Assembly (NCBI GenBank): GCA_030833905.1
Contig: JAURGG010000005.1
Coordinates: forward strand, 1 to 48,024
Reading direction: 5' to 3'
DNA length: 48,024 nt
From: Schleiferiaceae bacterium
GTDB lineage: Bacteria; Bacteroidota; Bacteroidia; Flavobacteriales; Schleiferiaceae
The notes beneath the pieces were generated by a model. That model saw only the letters and a list, made by a program, of their open reading frames with translations, was not told where the DNA came from and did not search any database. The position numbers were made by a program, and so were the translations under genes. The stretch's first letter is position 1. Every line of letters begins with the position of its first letter. This document shows, in pieces, positions 26,218 to 33,935 of the stretch.

Positions 26218-26225
26218 CCGAGTTC

Positions 26226-26253
26226 CTCCCACAAACACCCACTTTCTCCCACA
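26226..26253 (-). promoter_or_regulatory. MraZ operator: three GTGGG boxes at 10-bp spacing
   Basis: On the minus strand GTGGG occurs at 26252..26248, 26242..26238 and 26232..26228, an exact 10-bp period, so all boxes face the same side of the helix. Two of the three continue AG. This matches the known MraZ operator form of TGGG(N) direct repeats spaced by five bases. The boxes lie between about 9 and 35 bases upstream of the -7 box, where a bound multimer would block RNA polymerase. Confidence 0.85.
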
Positions 26254-26421
26254 ATTGTGAATAACTTTTCCAATTCGATGGTAATTGTCTGATTTTCAAT
26301 GTAGAACGACTGAATAACCGCTGCGCAGGGGTGAGGTCCAACGGGGTGGGTACATGTGCCGTTCAAACGCTGATTTTTGTACACGGCATTTACCTTCCAC
26401 AAGTCCTTTTGGCACTTTCCG

Positions 26422-26429
26422 TATCTTTG
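26422..26429 (+). promoter_or_regulatory. -7 promoter box of the alpha/beta hydrolase gene
   Basis: TATCTTTG matches TAnnTTTG and lies 21 bases before the ATG at 26451, giving a short leader. The region between this and the MraZ operator holds no ORF I can support. Confidence 0.55.
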
Positions 26430-26450
26430 CCGGATTCCTAAAACGCACCT

Positions 26451-27215
26451 ATGTCGACGCTGACCAACGACGGAACATTTGAATACCTCACCGAAGGCAC
26501 CGGAACCCCCATCGTATTCTTACACGGACTGATGGGAACCCTGAGCAACTTCGAGCACCAGCTGAACTACTTCAGCCAGCGTGGCTATGAGGTTACCGTC
26601 CCATTGCTTCCGCTGTACAGCATGCCGTTGGCGACGACCTCAGTGAAGAGCCTGACCAAATTTGTCAAGAAGTTCATCGACAAAATGGGCTATGACAAGG
26701 TCTACTTTGTGGGCAATAGCCTTGGTGGCCACATCGCGTTGCTCTTTCAAAAAATGTATCCAGAGCGCGTTGCGGGCCTTGTACTCGCGGGTTCAAGCGG
26801 CCTGTACGAGTCTGCAATGGGCAGCAGCTACCCTCGCCGCGGAGACCGCAACTACATCGCAGAGAAGGTGCGTGACGTGTTTGCCGTGAAAGAAGTAGCC
26901 ACCGAAGAACTCATTGATCAAGTGTTTGAAACGGTGAACGACCGGATGAAAGCCATCAAGACCTTGGCAATTTCAAAGTCAGCTATTCGCCACAACATGG
27001 CTGAGGACATTAAAACGTTTGACGTGCCCGTGTGCCTCGTTTGGGGTAAGCAGGATGCGGTAACACCCCCCGAAGTAGCTGATAAATTCCATGAGCTCCT
27101 TCCCAATTCCGAACTGAATTGGATCGACAACTGCGGACACGCGGCGATGATGGAACATCCCGAAGAGTTTAACGCAATTGTAGACCAGTGGCTTCAGAGC
27201 GTGAAGGGCGCCTAA
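26451..27215 (+). CDS. Alpha/beta hydrolase
   Basis: A 254-residue cytosolic alpha/beta-hydrolase fold protein. The oxyanion motif is VFLHGLMG (22-29), the nucleophile elbow is GNSLGG with Ser90, the acid is probably Asp201 (WGKQDAVTPP) and the base His229 (NCGHAAMMEHPEEF), so the catalytic triad is complete. The substrate is unknown; similar proteins are esterases or C-C bond hydrolases. It sits between mraZ (divergent) and engB, which it overlaps by 28 bases. This hydrolase-engB-gldC-gldB-nadE neighbourhood recurs in Flavobacteriia. Confidence 0.93.
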   Translation: MSTLTNDGTFEYLTEGTGTPIVFLHGLMGTLSNFEHQLNYFSQRGYEVTVPLLPLYSMPLATTSVKSLTKFVKKFIDKMGYDKVYFVGNSLGGHIALLFQKMYPERVAGLVLAGSSGLYESAMGSSYPRRGDRNYIAEKVRDVFAVKEVATEELIDQVFETVNDRMKAIKTLAISKSAIRHNMAEDIKTFDVPVCLVWGKQDAVTPPEVADKFHELLPNSELNWIDNCGHAAMMEHPEEFNAIVDQWLQSVKGA

Positions 27216-27829
27216 ACCTGCACGCCGAGTTCGTACTGTCGTCCCCTCGCGTGGATGAGTGTCCCGAGTGGGACCTTCCCGAGTACGCGTTTATTGGTCG
27301 GTCAAATGTGGGTAAGTCTTCGCTAATCAATAAGTTGGTTGGCAAAAAGGACCTTGCAAAGACCTCGGGTCGCCCCGGCAAAACACAGCTTATCAACCTG
27401 TTTAAAATTGACCGCGGAACCTGGGTTCTGGCCGACCTCCCGGGATACGGGTACGCCAAGGTGAGCAAGACCCAACGGGCCTCGTTCAGCGCGATGATTG
27501 GTCGCTACGTGCGCGAGCGCAAAAATCTTGCGCTTGTCTTTGTACTGATTGACAGCCGCCTCGAACCCCAGCAGGTTGATCTTGAATTTTTGAAGCAACT
27601 CGGATCCTGGCGCGTGCCATTTTCACTGGTGTTCACAAAGACCGATAAGATTTCAGGATCAGTCCTGATGAAGAACCGGGCGGCATTTGAAAAAGCCTTC
27701 CTCAAAGACTGGGCTGAACTTCCGCCCTACTTTCAAACGAGTGCCGAAACGGGATACGGCCGCGACAAACTACTTGCCTACATCGAGTCGGTCAACGCCG
27801 AACTCAGCGGGCGGGATCCATTAGTTTAA
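27188..27829 (+). CDS. engB: Ribosome biogenesis GTPase EngB (YihA/YsxC)
   Basis: About 213 residues. EngB is a TRAFAC GTPase needed for 50S subunit assembly. P-loop FIGRSNVGKSSLINKL, switch I GKTQLIN, G3 DLPGYGYAKV and G4 FTKTDK are all present. The frame opens at GTG 27188 inside the hydrolase gene; family alignment would begin near HAEFVLSSPRV, but no ATG is available there, so the GTG is kept with some doubt. Its 3' end overlaps the convergent gldC by 26 bases. Confidence 0.94.
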   Translation: MASEREGRLNLHAEFVLSSPRVDECPEWDLPEYAFIGRSNVGKSSLINKLVGKKDLAKTSGRPGKTQLINLFKIDRGTWVLADLPGYGYAKVSKTQRASFSAMIGRYVRERKNLALVFVLIDSRLEPQQVDLEFLKQLGSWRVPFSLVFTKTDKISGSVLMKNRAAFEKAFLKDWAELPPYFQTSAETGYGRDKLLAYIESVNAELSGRDPLV

Positions 27830-28136
27830 GGCGCTCGGCGAAGTGCCGTGCAAAGATCCGAAGGTCCTCAGCGGCCTCGGCCTCACTCGTGGCGCGCTCC
27901 AAACCGTCAGCAAGCGCCAAAAGGGTTTGGTGGTACATCTTTTTCATGTGGTCCATCTTCATCTCTTTGGTCCACAGGTCGATGCGAAGCAGTTCTTCGG
28001 CGCGCTCGTCCCACACTGAAAGCATAATTGCCGGAGAGTCGGACTTATCTACGCCCCCGTCGGGCGCAGACCACTGAATGCGTTCGGGGACGCGGTTTTC
28101 GTCCAGTTCGATGTCGAGGCTAATGTGTGATTTCAT
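27804..28136 (-). CDS. gldC: Gliding motility protein GldC
   Basis: A 110-residue cytosolic protein matching GldC of gliding flavobacteria: ISLDIELDENRVPERIQWSA near the N-terminus, LRIDLWTKEMKMDHMKKMYH in the middle and a helical C-terminus. GldC is required for efficient gliding, but its biochemical role is not defined. Its start overlaps the gldB stop (ATGA at 28133-28136), so gldB and gldC form a coupled pair. Confidence 0.92.
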   Translation of the reverse strand: MKSHISLDIELDENRVPERIQWSAPDGGVDKSDSPAIMLSVWDERAEELLRIDLWTKEMKMDHMKKMYHQTLLALADGLERATSEAEAAEDLRIFARHFAERLKLMDPAR

Positions 28137-29143
28137 GGTCGGTAGTTGGATTGCTGAATGAGTTCGGCACTTTTTGGGCTGGCTTCGAGCACTTCCCAGA
28201 GGCTAAGTTCGGGGTGCTCCCGCCAGTAGGCTTGCATGATGCGCCACCCGAGCCATGTTCCGATTTGACCCGGAACCTCTTGGTCGCGTTCGGAACCCAG
28301 CTTGCTGAACGGAGCCACCTCGACCAGCTTGCGCTTGAGGTCCAAACTCCGGTCGTACAGCCAGCGCTCGCGCACAAATGTTTCCCACAGCTCGCGTTCG
28401 TTCGTTGTTGCAAATTCCTGCTGGCCCGAGGTATACGTGAGGTAGCGGTATGCATCGTCTTCACTGAGCACAGTTTGAATGAAGAGCAACTGCTTGCCCT
28501 TGCGAAGCATTTCGTCAATCAACTGACCTCCTCCTGCGGAACTCGGGTTGTACAGCGCCGCTGCGATGGCCGCATAAATCCGTTCGGGATGGTGACGGGC
28601 CCGCAGGTACGTCGCCTCCTGGGTGTACAGCGGGTGGTCCGCCCCGAGAAATCGGTCCCATGCCACAAACAGGGCTCCCTCGGCCTGAATCACGTCGTAT
28701 TCTTCGGCCCTTGAGACGTACGTATAAATCCGCAAGCCTGTCGGTTGCCCCTGAAGACCGTCAACCCGATCCAGCATTTGACGCACGCGACGGTCAAATT
28801 CCGCGGTACTCGTGCGGACCTTTTCTGCATCCGCCCAAAGCTGACGCACGCCCTCATCAAGCAAGTAGGGGGGCAGGTTTTCGCGCCAATTCGGTTCAAA
28901 AATCAAAGGGTGGCGCGGGGCCATGGCCTCGAGCTTCACGTCTAGGGCGGCGGAATCTAGATCCAGCACCGAATCCGCGAAGTGCACAATTCGCAAAGGG
29001 TCCCGCTCAGCCAGCACGGCGGACTGAGCCTGGGCTTCGGCATCCTCACCGGCATTAACCCACGGATCGTTTTGGCATCCCAGTACCGCTGAAAGCACTG
29101 CACCTGTGAACAAAAGACCTAAATTTGGCGTCCTTCTAAGCAT
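28133..29143 (-). CDS. gldB: Gliding motility lipoprotein GldB
   Basis: A 336-residue lipoprotein with a signal peptide ending SAVLG-C (Cys23). It shows family features DSVLDLDSA, FEPNWRENLPPYL, YPSSAGGG-type region (NPSSAGGGQLIDEMLRKGKQLLFIQTVL) and the C-terminal SAELIQQSNYRP. In Flavobacterium johnsoniae GldB is essential for gliding and likely acts with the type IX secretion/gliding machinery in the envelope. A perfect TACCTTTG box ends four bases before the ATG. It is divergent from nadE with a 17-bp gap. Confidence 0.93.
   Translation of the reverse strand: MLRRTPNLGLLFTGAVLSAVLGCQNDPWVNAGEDAEAQAQSAVLAERDPLRIVHFADSVLDLDSAALDVKLEAMAPRHPLIFEPNWRENLPPYLLDEGVRQLWADAEKVRTSTAEFDRRVRQMLDRVDGLQGQPTGLRIYTYVSRAEEYDVIQAEGALFVAWDRFLGADHPLYTQEATYLRARHHPERIYAAIAAALYNPSSAGGGQLIDEMLRKGKQLLFIQTVLSEDDAYRYLTYTSGQQEFATTNERELWETFVRERWLYDRSLDLKRKLVEVAPFSKLGSERDQEVPGQIGTWLGWRIMQAYWREHPELSLWEVLEASPKSAELIQQSNYRP
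29120..29127 (+). promoter_or_regulatory. -7 promoter box for nadE inside the gldB coding region
   Basis: TAAATTTG matches TAnnTTTG and lies 33 bases before the nadE ATG, within the first codons of gldB on the other strand. It is the best candidate for nadE, as the 17-bp intergenic gap holds only the gldB box. Confidence 0.5.
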
Positions 29144-29147
29144 AACC

Positions 29148-29155
29148 CAAAGGTA
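29148..29155 (-). promoter_or_regulatory. -7 promoter box of gldB, leaderless arrangement
   Basis: Minus-strand TACCTTTG, then GGTT, then the gldB ATG at 29143. It is a perfect TAnnTTTG match four bases before the start. Confidence 0.65.
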
Positions 29156-29160
29156 GTCCG

Positions 29161-29988
29161 ATGAACGCCCCCGCCGTAACGCAGCACATAGTCGATTGGC
29201 TCCGCACCTACGCCCAGAAGGCGCGGGTACGCGGATTCGCAGTTGGCGTTTCGGGCGGAATCGATTCCGCCGTTACAGCCGGCCTCTGTGCGGCCACGGG
29301 CCTCGACGTCCACCTTCTCGAAATGCCCATCCACCAAGCACCCGACCAAGTGTCGCGCGCCCAAGAATGGATGCAGCTTCTAGCGGAACGCCACGCGGCG
29401 GTCTCCGCCCGCCGCGTGGACCTCACGGCCGTCTTCGACGCCCATGTGGGGGCTTTGGCTTTGCCTGATTCCGCCCAGCGCAACCTCGCCCTCGCCAACA
29501 CCCGCGCCCGACTGCGTATGGCCACCCTGTACGCAGAGGCCCAAAACCACGGCCTGCTCGTGGCCGGAACCGGCAACAAAGTCGAAGACTTCGGCGTCGG
29601 GTTCTTCACCAAATACGGCGATGGGGGCGTCGACCTCAGCCCCATCGCCGACCTCTACAAGTCCCAGGTTTACGAAGTAGCGCGCCACCTCGGAGTGCCC
29701 CAGTCCATCCTCGACGCACCGCCCACCGACGGCCTCTGGACCGACGGACGCACCGACGAAGACCAACTCGGAGCCACCTACGCCGAACTCGAATCCGCCA
29801 TGGAATTCGCCGACGCCCACCACTGGTCGCCCGAAACCACCGACGACCGCACCTGGGCCACCTCACGCGGCCTCACCGCTCGTCCCCTCGAAGTCTTTGC
29901 CATTTTTACCCGCTTTCACCGTGCCAACCTCCACAAAATGAGGCCGATTCCGGTCTGCACGATTGGCGAGGTTAGCAAGGTTGGCTGA
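29161..29988 (+). CDS. nadE: NAD+ synthase
   Basis: A 275-residue N-type ATP pyrophosphatase that amidates deamido-NAD to NAD, the last step of NAD synthesis. The PP-loop is VSGGIDSA (30-37). LVAGTGNKVEDFGVGFFTKYGDGGVDLSPIADL is the adenine/NaAD-binding hallmark, and PPTDGLWTDGRTDEDQLG follows. There is no glutaminase domain, so ammonia is the likely nitrogen source. nadE beside gldB is a recurring flavobacterial arrangement. Confidence 0.96.
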   Translation: MNAPAVTQHIVDWLRTYAQKARVRGFAVGVSGGIDSAVTAGLCAATGLDVHLLEMPIHQAPDQVSRAQEWMQLLAERHAAVSARRVDLTAVFDAHVGALALPDSAQRNLALANTRARLRMATLYAEAQNHGLLVAGTGNKVEDFGVGFFTKYGDGGVDLSPIADLYKSQVYEVARHLGVPQSILDAPPTDGLWTDGRTDEDQLGATYAELESAMEFADAHHWSPETTDDRTWATSRGLTARPLEVFAIFTRFHRANLHKMRPIPVCTIGEVSKVG

Positions 29989-30002
29989 GATTTGCTCGCA
30001 AG

Positions 30003-30024
30003 TAACTGGTAACTAGCAACTAGT
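30003..30024. repeat. AACTAG-type short repeat after nadE
   Basis: The stretch holds AACTGGTAACTAGC and the inverted repeat AACTAG-CAA-CTAGTT. A related AACTAG-rich element lies at 9811-9838 between other stop codons. Confidence 0.45.
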
Positions 30025-30068
30025 TCGCCCCGGCCCGGCCCCGAGCGCCTCAATCACCCCAAAACGTT

Positions 30069-30080
30069 CGGTTATAACCG
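30069..30080. repeat. 12-bp perfect palindrome CGGTTATAACCG
   Basis: Perfectly self-complementary 12-mer in the nadE/pafA convergent spacer, followed by an AT-rich stretch (30082-30140) and a small CTTTA-GCGAG-TAAAG hairpin (30134-30148). It could be an operator or a chance palindrome. Confidence 0.4.
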
Positions 30081-30178
30081 GATTTTACTTTTTCTCTCGC
30101 GCTCTGAAATCGCTATATAATTAATAATCAATACTTTAGCGAGTAAAGCCGTTTGCGAGAATCAAGCTCCAAAGTTGC

Positions 30179-30240
30179 CTTAGCCGCGAAGCGGCCCTAG
30201 CTGCGCAGCAGCCCTAGCCCGAGCGCCGAAGGCGCGAAGG
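30179..30240. repeat. REP-like array of three hairpins
   Basis: Two 17-bp units (30179-30195 and 30196-30212) and a longer third (from 30213) each begin C-[CT]-TAGC. Stems are GCCGC-GAA-GCGGC (30183-30195), GCTGC-GCA-GCAGC (30200-30212) and GCGCC-GAA-GGCGC (30223-30235) within an outer GCCC/GGGC pair. It lies between the nadE and pafA stop codons, a typical REP position. Confidence 0.65.
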
Positions 30241-30272
30241 GCAAAAAGCCAACGAGCCAACCTTGCCAAATG

Positions 30273-31871
30273 CTACTGCAGCGGCAACGGATCCCCCGTC
30301 GCACTGGAAGGCAGGGCGATTCCGAGCAGCATCGACCACGTTGGGGCGATATCGCGCGGGTGCACGCGTTCCCAGCGTGAAGCATTCGCGGGGATTCCGG
30401 GACCCATAAACACCACCGGAACGTGCGTGTCGTAGGCATGGCCGGAACCGTGTGTGCAACCGTCCGTTCCGTAGTTCATGTGGCCGGACTTGAGCTCGTA
30501 AAAGACCTGGCCGCTGCGCGCGTCAAAGGCGTTACGGCGCTGAGTAGCCTTCACATCACATGAATTTCGGACCTCTTCTGCAGTCCACGCCATCTGGACG
30601 GCGGGATGCTTCATGATGGCGTCGCGCACGAGCTCCCAGTCGTCGTCGTCGGTGCTTTTGAGGTGAATTTGGTCGTTTCCGATGTGCAGCACGCCGGGTT
30701 CGTCAAGAGAAAGTCCCGAAATCAACCCTTCAAACTGGGGCTGCAGTTCGGTGTTGCTCCAACTCCGCACCGCAAACCCGTCGAGGGCAGCTTGGTTGGA
30801 ATTGTCGCAGGCACCATGGTCGGCGGTGAGCGACACGTAGTAGTTTCCGCGTCCGAGGCGGGCGTCGAGCGCCTCAAATAGTTGGCCGAGCTGCAAGTCG
30901 AGTCGCAGGTAGACATCCATCAACTCTTGGGCGCGCGGACCCATCAGGTGGCCCAGGTGGTCGGGTGTCGAGAATGAGATGGCGAGCACGTCGGTGTGGG
31001 TTCCGCGCCCGAGCTGCTCGGCGTCCACGGCGGCAAGCGCCACATCGATAAGGATTTGGTTGCCGTGCGGCGTGTAGCGAATGAGCCCGGGATTGCCCGC
31101 ACCGAGCGCCGCGAGGTCGTAGGGGAACGAGCCGCTAGAGGCCCCGCGGAGCTTGCCTTCAAAGGGGCGCTCGTCGGACCCCGTAAACGACTCATAAACT
31201 GAGGGAGCCATCAGGCGATCCCACGAGCCCTTGAGGTAGCTGGCAGGGCTGTGCGCGGCATTAAAGGCTTGAATCCACTCGGGTAGCGCTGAAGCATAGT
31301 GCGAAGACGTCACAAACCCCACCTGGTCGTCCATCCAGAACGCGGCGTCCCCATAGTGCCCGGCGGCGGTAATGGCTCCGCGGTCTTTGAGCGAAAATCC
31401 GTACACCCGTGAAGCGCCTACGCTGGCCCACTCCAACTCGTCGGTCCAGGTGGTTGAACGAATGTTCTTAGGGCTGCGCTTGTCTGCTTCGCGCGTGCTG
31501 CCCACGGGCTGCACCTCAAGGTCTTCAACGCAGTACACGGTCCGGCCGAGGGCGGGATCGTACCAATCGTTCGCGATTAGCCCGTGGTTCGAAGGATCTG
31601 TGCCGGTGTACACCGTGGCATGACCAGGCCCTGTATAGGTTGGGGTATGCGTGTAGTGCGCGTTGCGAAAGACGTGCCCCTCGGTAACGAGTCGCTTAAA
31701 ACCACCCGTGTACAGCGGAGCAAATCGCGTCAGGTAGTCGGCGCGCATTTGGTCGACCACAATCGACACCGCGAGCTTGGGTTTGGCGGCAGGAGCTTGC
31801 TTTTTGGACTGGCCTGTAGCTGTGGCCGCTGCCAACAGCATCGCCATCGCGGTAAGAAGGGTACGCATCAT
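30273..31871 (-). CDS. pafA: PafA-like alkaline phosphatase
   Basis: A 532-residue exported phosphomonoesterase of the alkaline phosphatase superfamily. A signal peptide (MMRTLLTAMAMLLAAATATGQ) directs it to the periplasm or outside. The nucleophile is Thr80 in PTYTGPGHATVYTG. Asn101 and the LKDRGAI motif with Lys162 and Arg164 match the phosphate-binding residues of PafA, a calcium-tolerant flavobacterial phosphatase. Zinc-ligand motifs FSTPDHLGH, TADHGAC and HGSGHAYD are present. A perfect TAACTTTG box ends five bases before the ATG. Confidence 0.92.
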   Translation of the reverse strand: MMRTLLTAMAMLLAAATATGQSKKQAPAAKPKLAVSIVVDQMRADYLTRFAPLYTGGFKRLVTEGHVFRNAHYTHTPTYTGPGHATVYTGTDPSNHGLIANDWYDPALGRTVYCVEDLEVQPVGSTREADKRSPKNIRSTTWTDELEWASVGASRVYGFSLKDRGAITAAGHYGDAAFWMDDQVGFVTSSHYASALPEWIQAFNAAHSPASYLKGSWDRLMAPSVYESFTGSDERPFEGKLRGASSGSFPYDLAALGAGNPGLIRYTPHGNQILIDVALAAVDAEQLGRGTHTDVLAISFSTPDHLGHLMGPRAQELMDVYLRLDLQLGQLFEALDARLGRGNYYVSLTADHGACDNSNQAALDGFAVRSWSNTELQPQFEGLISGLSLDEPGVLHIGNDQIHLKSTDDDDWELVRDAIMKHPAVQMAWTAEEVRNSCDVKATQRRNAFDARSGQVFYELKSGHMNYGTDGCTHGSGHAYDTHVPVVFMGPGIPANASRWERVHPRDIAPTWSMLLGIALPSSATGDPLPLQ

Positions 31872-31876
31872 ACACC

Positions 31877-31884
31877 CAAAGTTA
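31877..31884 (-). promoter_or_regulatory. -7 promoter box of pafA, leaderless arrangement
   Basis: Minus-strand TAACTTTG, then GGTGT, then ATGATG. It lies just after the stop codon of the upstream ABC-F gene (31887-31889), so pafA probably has its own promoter. Confidence 0.62.
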
Positions 31885-31886
31885 GG

Positions 31887-33857
31887 TTACGCTTCTTCGG
31901 CGGCTGTTTTTGCGGCGTTAAATCGGTCCTGGGCCTCTGCCCACACTTCGAATTGGGCGTGCACGGCGTGCTGCAGCTCTTCATAGTTCTTAAAAAACGT
32001 CGGATCCATACTGCGCTCCTTAAATACCTCAGGGTTGGCCACCTCGGCATCCATGGCGTCCAGCGCCGCTTGCGCGGCTTCATAGGCCTTTTCGGCGGTT
32101 TCCATGGCCTTTTGGGCGCTCTTGAGTTCGGAATCCAAGCGCTTTTGGTCCTCACGGCTTCGCTTGGCTTCGGCCTTGGGTGCCGCGGCAGCTGCGCTGG
32201 CCGCGGCCGCCGCCTTCTGCGCGCCGGCTACTTCCATAGCCCGGAGCGATTCCACCTTGCGCTGCTCGAGGAAGTACTCGATTCCGCCCAAGTACGGCTT
32301 GATCTTGCCGTCGCGGAACTCAAACGTCAGGTCGCAGAGACCCTCCATGAACTCGCGGTCGTGCGACACCACGATGAGGGTTCCGTCGTACTGCATCAGT
32401 GCCTGCTTGAGCACGTCCTTGGCCGCCATGTCGAGGTGGTTGGTCGGTTCGTCGAGCACCAAAAGGTTGATGGGGTTCAGCATCAGCTGGCAGAGCGCGA
32501 GGCGTCCGCGTTCGCCGCCCGAAAGCACGCGCACCTTCTTTTCGACATCGTCGCCCGCAAACATGAAGTTGCCCAAAAGCTTGCGTGCGTTCTTGCGAAT
32601 CTCGTCCGGAGCCGCATCCTCAATCGTCTCTAGTACCGTTTTGGTGCCGTCGAGCACCTCAGCCTGGTTCTGGGCGTAGTAGCCGAGCTGAACCTGATGG
32701 CCCCACTCAATGGTGCCGTCGTAGCCGAGCGCCTCGGTCAAAATCTTGACCAAGGTCGACTTACCCTGGCCGTTTTGGCCCACAAAAGCGATCTTTTGGC
32801 CGCGCACAAACTCCACGTCGAGGCCGCGTAGCACGTGCTTGGGTCCGTAGTGCTTGTGAATGCCCTGCAGGCGGGCCATAATCTTGCCTGAATGCGGTGC
32901 GGGCGGAAACTTAAACCGCATCTGCCGCGTATCCTCATCGTCGACTTCGATCACATCGATTTTGTCAAGCTTTTTGATGAGCGACTGCGCAAACGACGCC
33001 TTGCTGGCCTTGGCCCGGAACCGTTCCACTAGCTCTTGCGTGTGCTTGATTTCTTTGTCCTGGTTGGCCTTGGCTTGGCGCTGCTTATCGCGGATTTCGT
33101 CGCGAAGCGTCAGGTACCTAAAGTACGGAACGTTATAGTCGTAGCTCTTACCGAGCACAATCTCAAGGGTGCGGTTGGTCGCGTTGTTCAAGAAGGTCCG
33201 GTCGTGCGAAACCAGAATGATTGCCTGGTTGCTCTCTGCCAAGAACTCTTCGAGCCACAAAATCGATTCGATGTCGAGGTGGTTCGTCGGTTCGTCCAAG
33301 AGCAGGACGTCGTGGTGCTGCAGCAGGATTTTGGCGAGTTCCACGCGCATTTGCCATCCGCCCGAAAACGAATTCAGCGGCTGGTGAAAGTCGGTCGCCT
33401 TGAATCCGAGGCCCAAGAGCACGCGCTCAAGATCTGCCTGGTAGGTGTAGCCGCCGATGTGCTGGTAGCGCTCCTGAGCGTGGTGAAATCGCTCGAGGAG
33501 GTCCATGTAGGCGTCGCTCTCATAGTCGGTACGTGTGCCCATCTCACCAGTCATGGACTCGATGTCGGCCTCGAGGCGCTTGATCTCAATAAAACTGGAC
33601 GCGGCCTCTTCCCACACGCTGGCGTTCGGGGCGGGCGGCATGTCCTGCGTCAAAAAGCCGATGCTGAAGTCGCTCGGGTAGCTGATTTTGCCGGTGTCCG
33701 GCTTGTAGCGACCCGCGATCAGCTTGAGAAGGGTTGATTTACCGGCTCCGTTGCGCCCTACCAGACCGATGCGGTCTCCGGGGTTTACTTGGAACGAAAT
33801 CCCTTTAAACAGGTCCGATCCGCCAAAACTCAAACTAACTTGGTGTACACTCAACAT
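31887..33857 (-). CDS. ABC-F family ATPase
   Basis: A 656-residue soluble protein with two ABC ATPase domains and no TM segments. Walker A motifs are GRNGAGKSTL (34-43) and GQNGQGKSTL; signatures are NSFSGGWQMRVELAKILL and VLSGGERGRLALC. The ABC-F linker between the domains (about 240-310) is helical and basic. An Ala-rich hinge and a coiled-coil tail (SREDQKRLDSELKSAQKAMETAEKA) close the protein, as in Uup-like members. ABC-F proteins act on the ribosome in translation or antibiotic protection; the exact subgroup cannot be fixed. A TACTTTTG box ends eight bases before the ATG. Confidence 0.94.
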   Translation of the reverse strand: MLSVHQVSLSFGGSDLFKGISFQVNPGDRIGLVGRNGAGKSTLLKLIAGRYKPDTGKISYPSDFSIGFLTQDMPPAPNASVWEEAASSFIEIKRLEADIESMTGEMGTRTDYESDAYMDLLERFHHAQERYQHIGGYTYQADLERVLLGLGFKATDFHQPLNSFSGGWQMRVELAKILLQHHDVLLLDEPTNHLDIESILWLEEFLAESNQAIILVSHDRTFLNNATNRTLEIVLGKSYDYNVPYFRYLTLRDEIRDKQRQAKANQDKEIKHTQELVERFRAKASKASFAQSLIKKLDKIDVIEVDDEDTRQMRFKFPPAPHSGKIMARLQGIHKHYGPKHVLRGLDVEFVRGQKIAFVGQNGQGKSTLVKILTEALGYDGTIEWGHQVQLGYYAQNQAEVLDGTKTVLETIEDAAPDEIRKNARKLLGNFMFAGDDVEKKVRVLSGGERGRLALCQLMLNPINLLVLDEPTNHLDMAAKDVLKQALMQYDGTLIVVSHDREFMEGLCDLTFEFRDGKIKPYLGGIEYFLEQRKVESLRAMEVAGAQKAAAAASAAAAAPKAEAKRSREDQKRLDSELKSAQKAMETAEKAYEAAQAALDAMDAEVANPEVFKERSMDPTFFKNYEELQHAVHAQFEVWAEAQDRFNAAKTAAEEA

Positions 33858-33865
33858 AAGGGTGA

Positions 33866-33873
33866 CAAAAGTA
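33866..33873 (-). promoter_or_regulatory. -7 promoter box of the ABC-F gene
   Basis: Minus-strand TACTTTTG followed by TCACCCTT and the ATG at 33857. It is a perfect TAnnTTTG match implying a leader of only a few bases. Confidence 0.6.
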
Positions 33874-33898
33874 CCACGATTCCCCGTGGCGCGTGGGG

Positions 33899-33906
33899 TA
33901 AATTTG
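33899..33906 (+). promoter_or_regulatory. -7 promoter box of the DUF983 gene
   Basis: TAAATTTG matches TAnnTTTG and lies 29 bases before the ATG at 33936. It supports the shorter start for this gene. Confidence 0.55.
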
Positions 33907-33935
33907 CACTCAGAACCCCATTCACCCTACACCCC

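Noticed and set aside
26187-26402. N-terminal extension of mraZ
   Set aside because: It would translate the promoter and the MraZ operator, and the first SpoVT/AbrB module starts right after the ATG at 26186.
26407-26430. Possible sigma-54 promoter: TGGCAC followed by TTGC
   Set aside because: The spacer between TGGCAC (26410-26415) and TTGC is 11 bases rather than the required five. A TAnnTTTG box explains the same sequence better.
33789-33935. Upstream extension of the DUF983 gene
   Set aside because: It covers the TAAATTTG promoter box and overlaps the start of the divergent ABC-F gene; the family begins near MKLIGKGSKPYSI.
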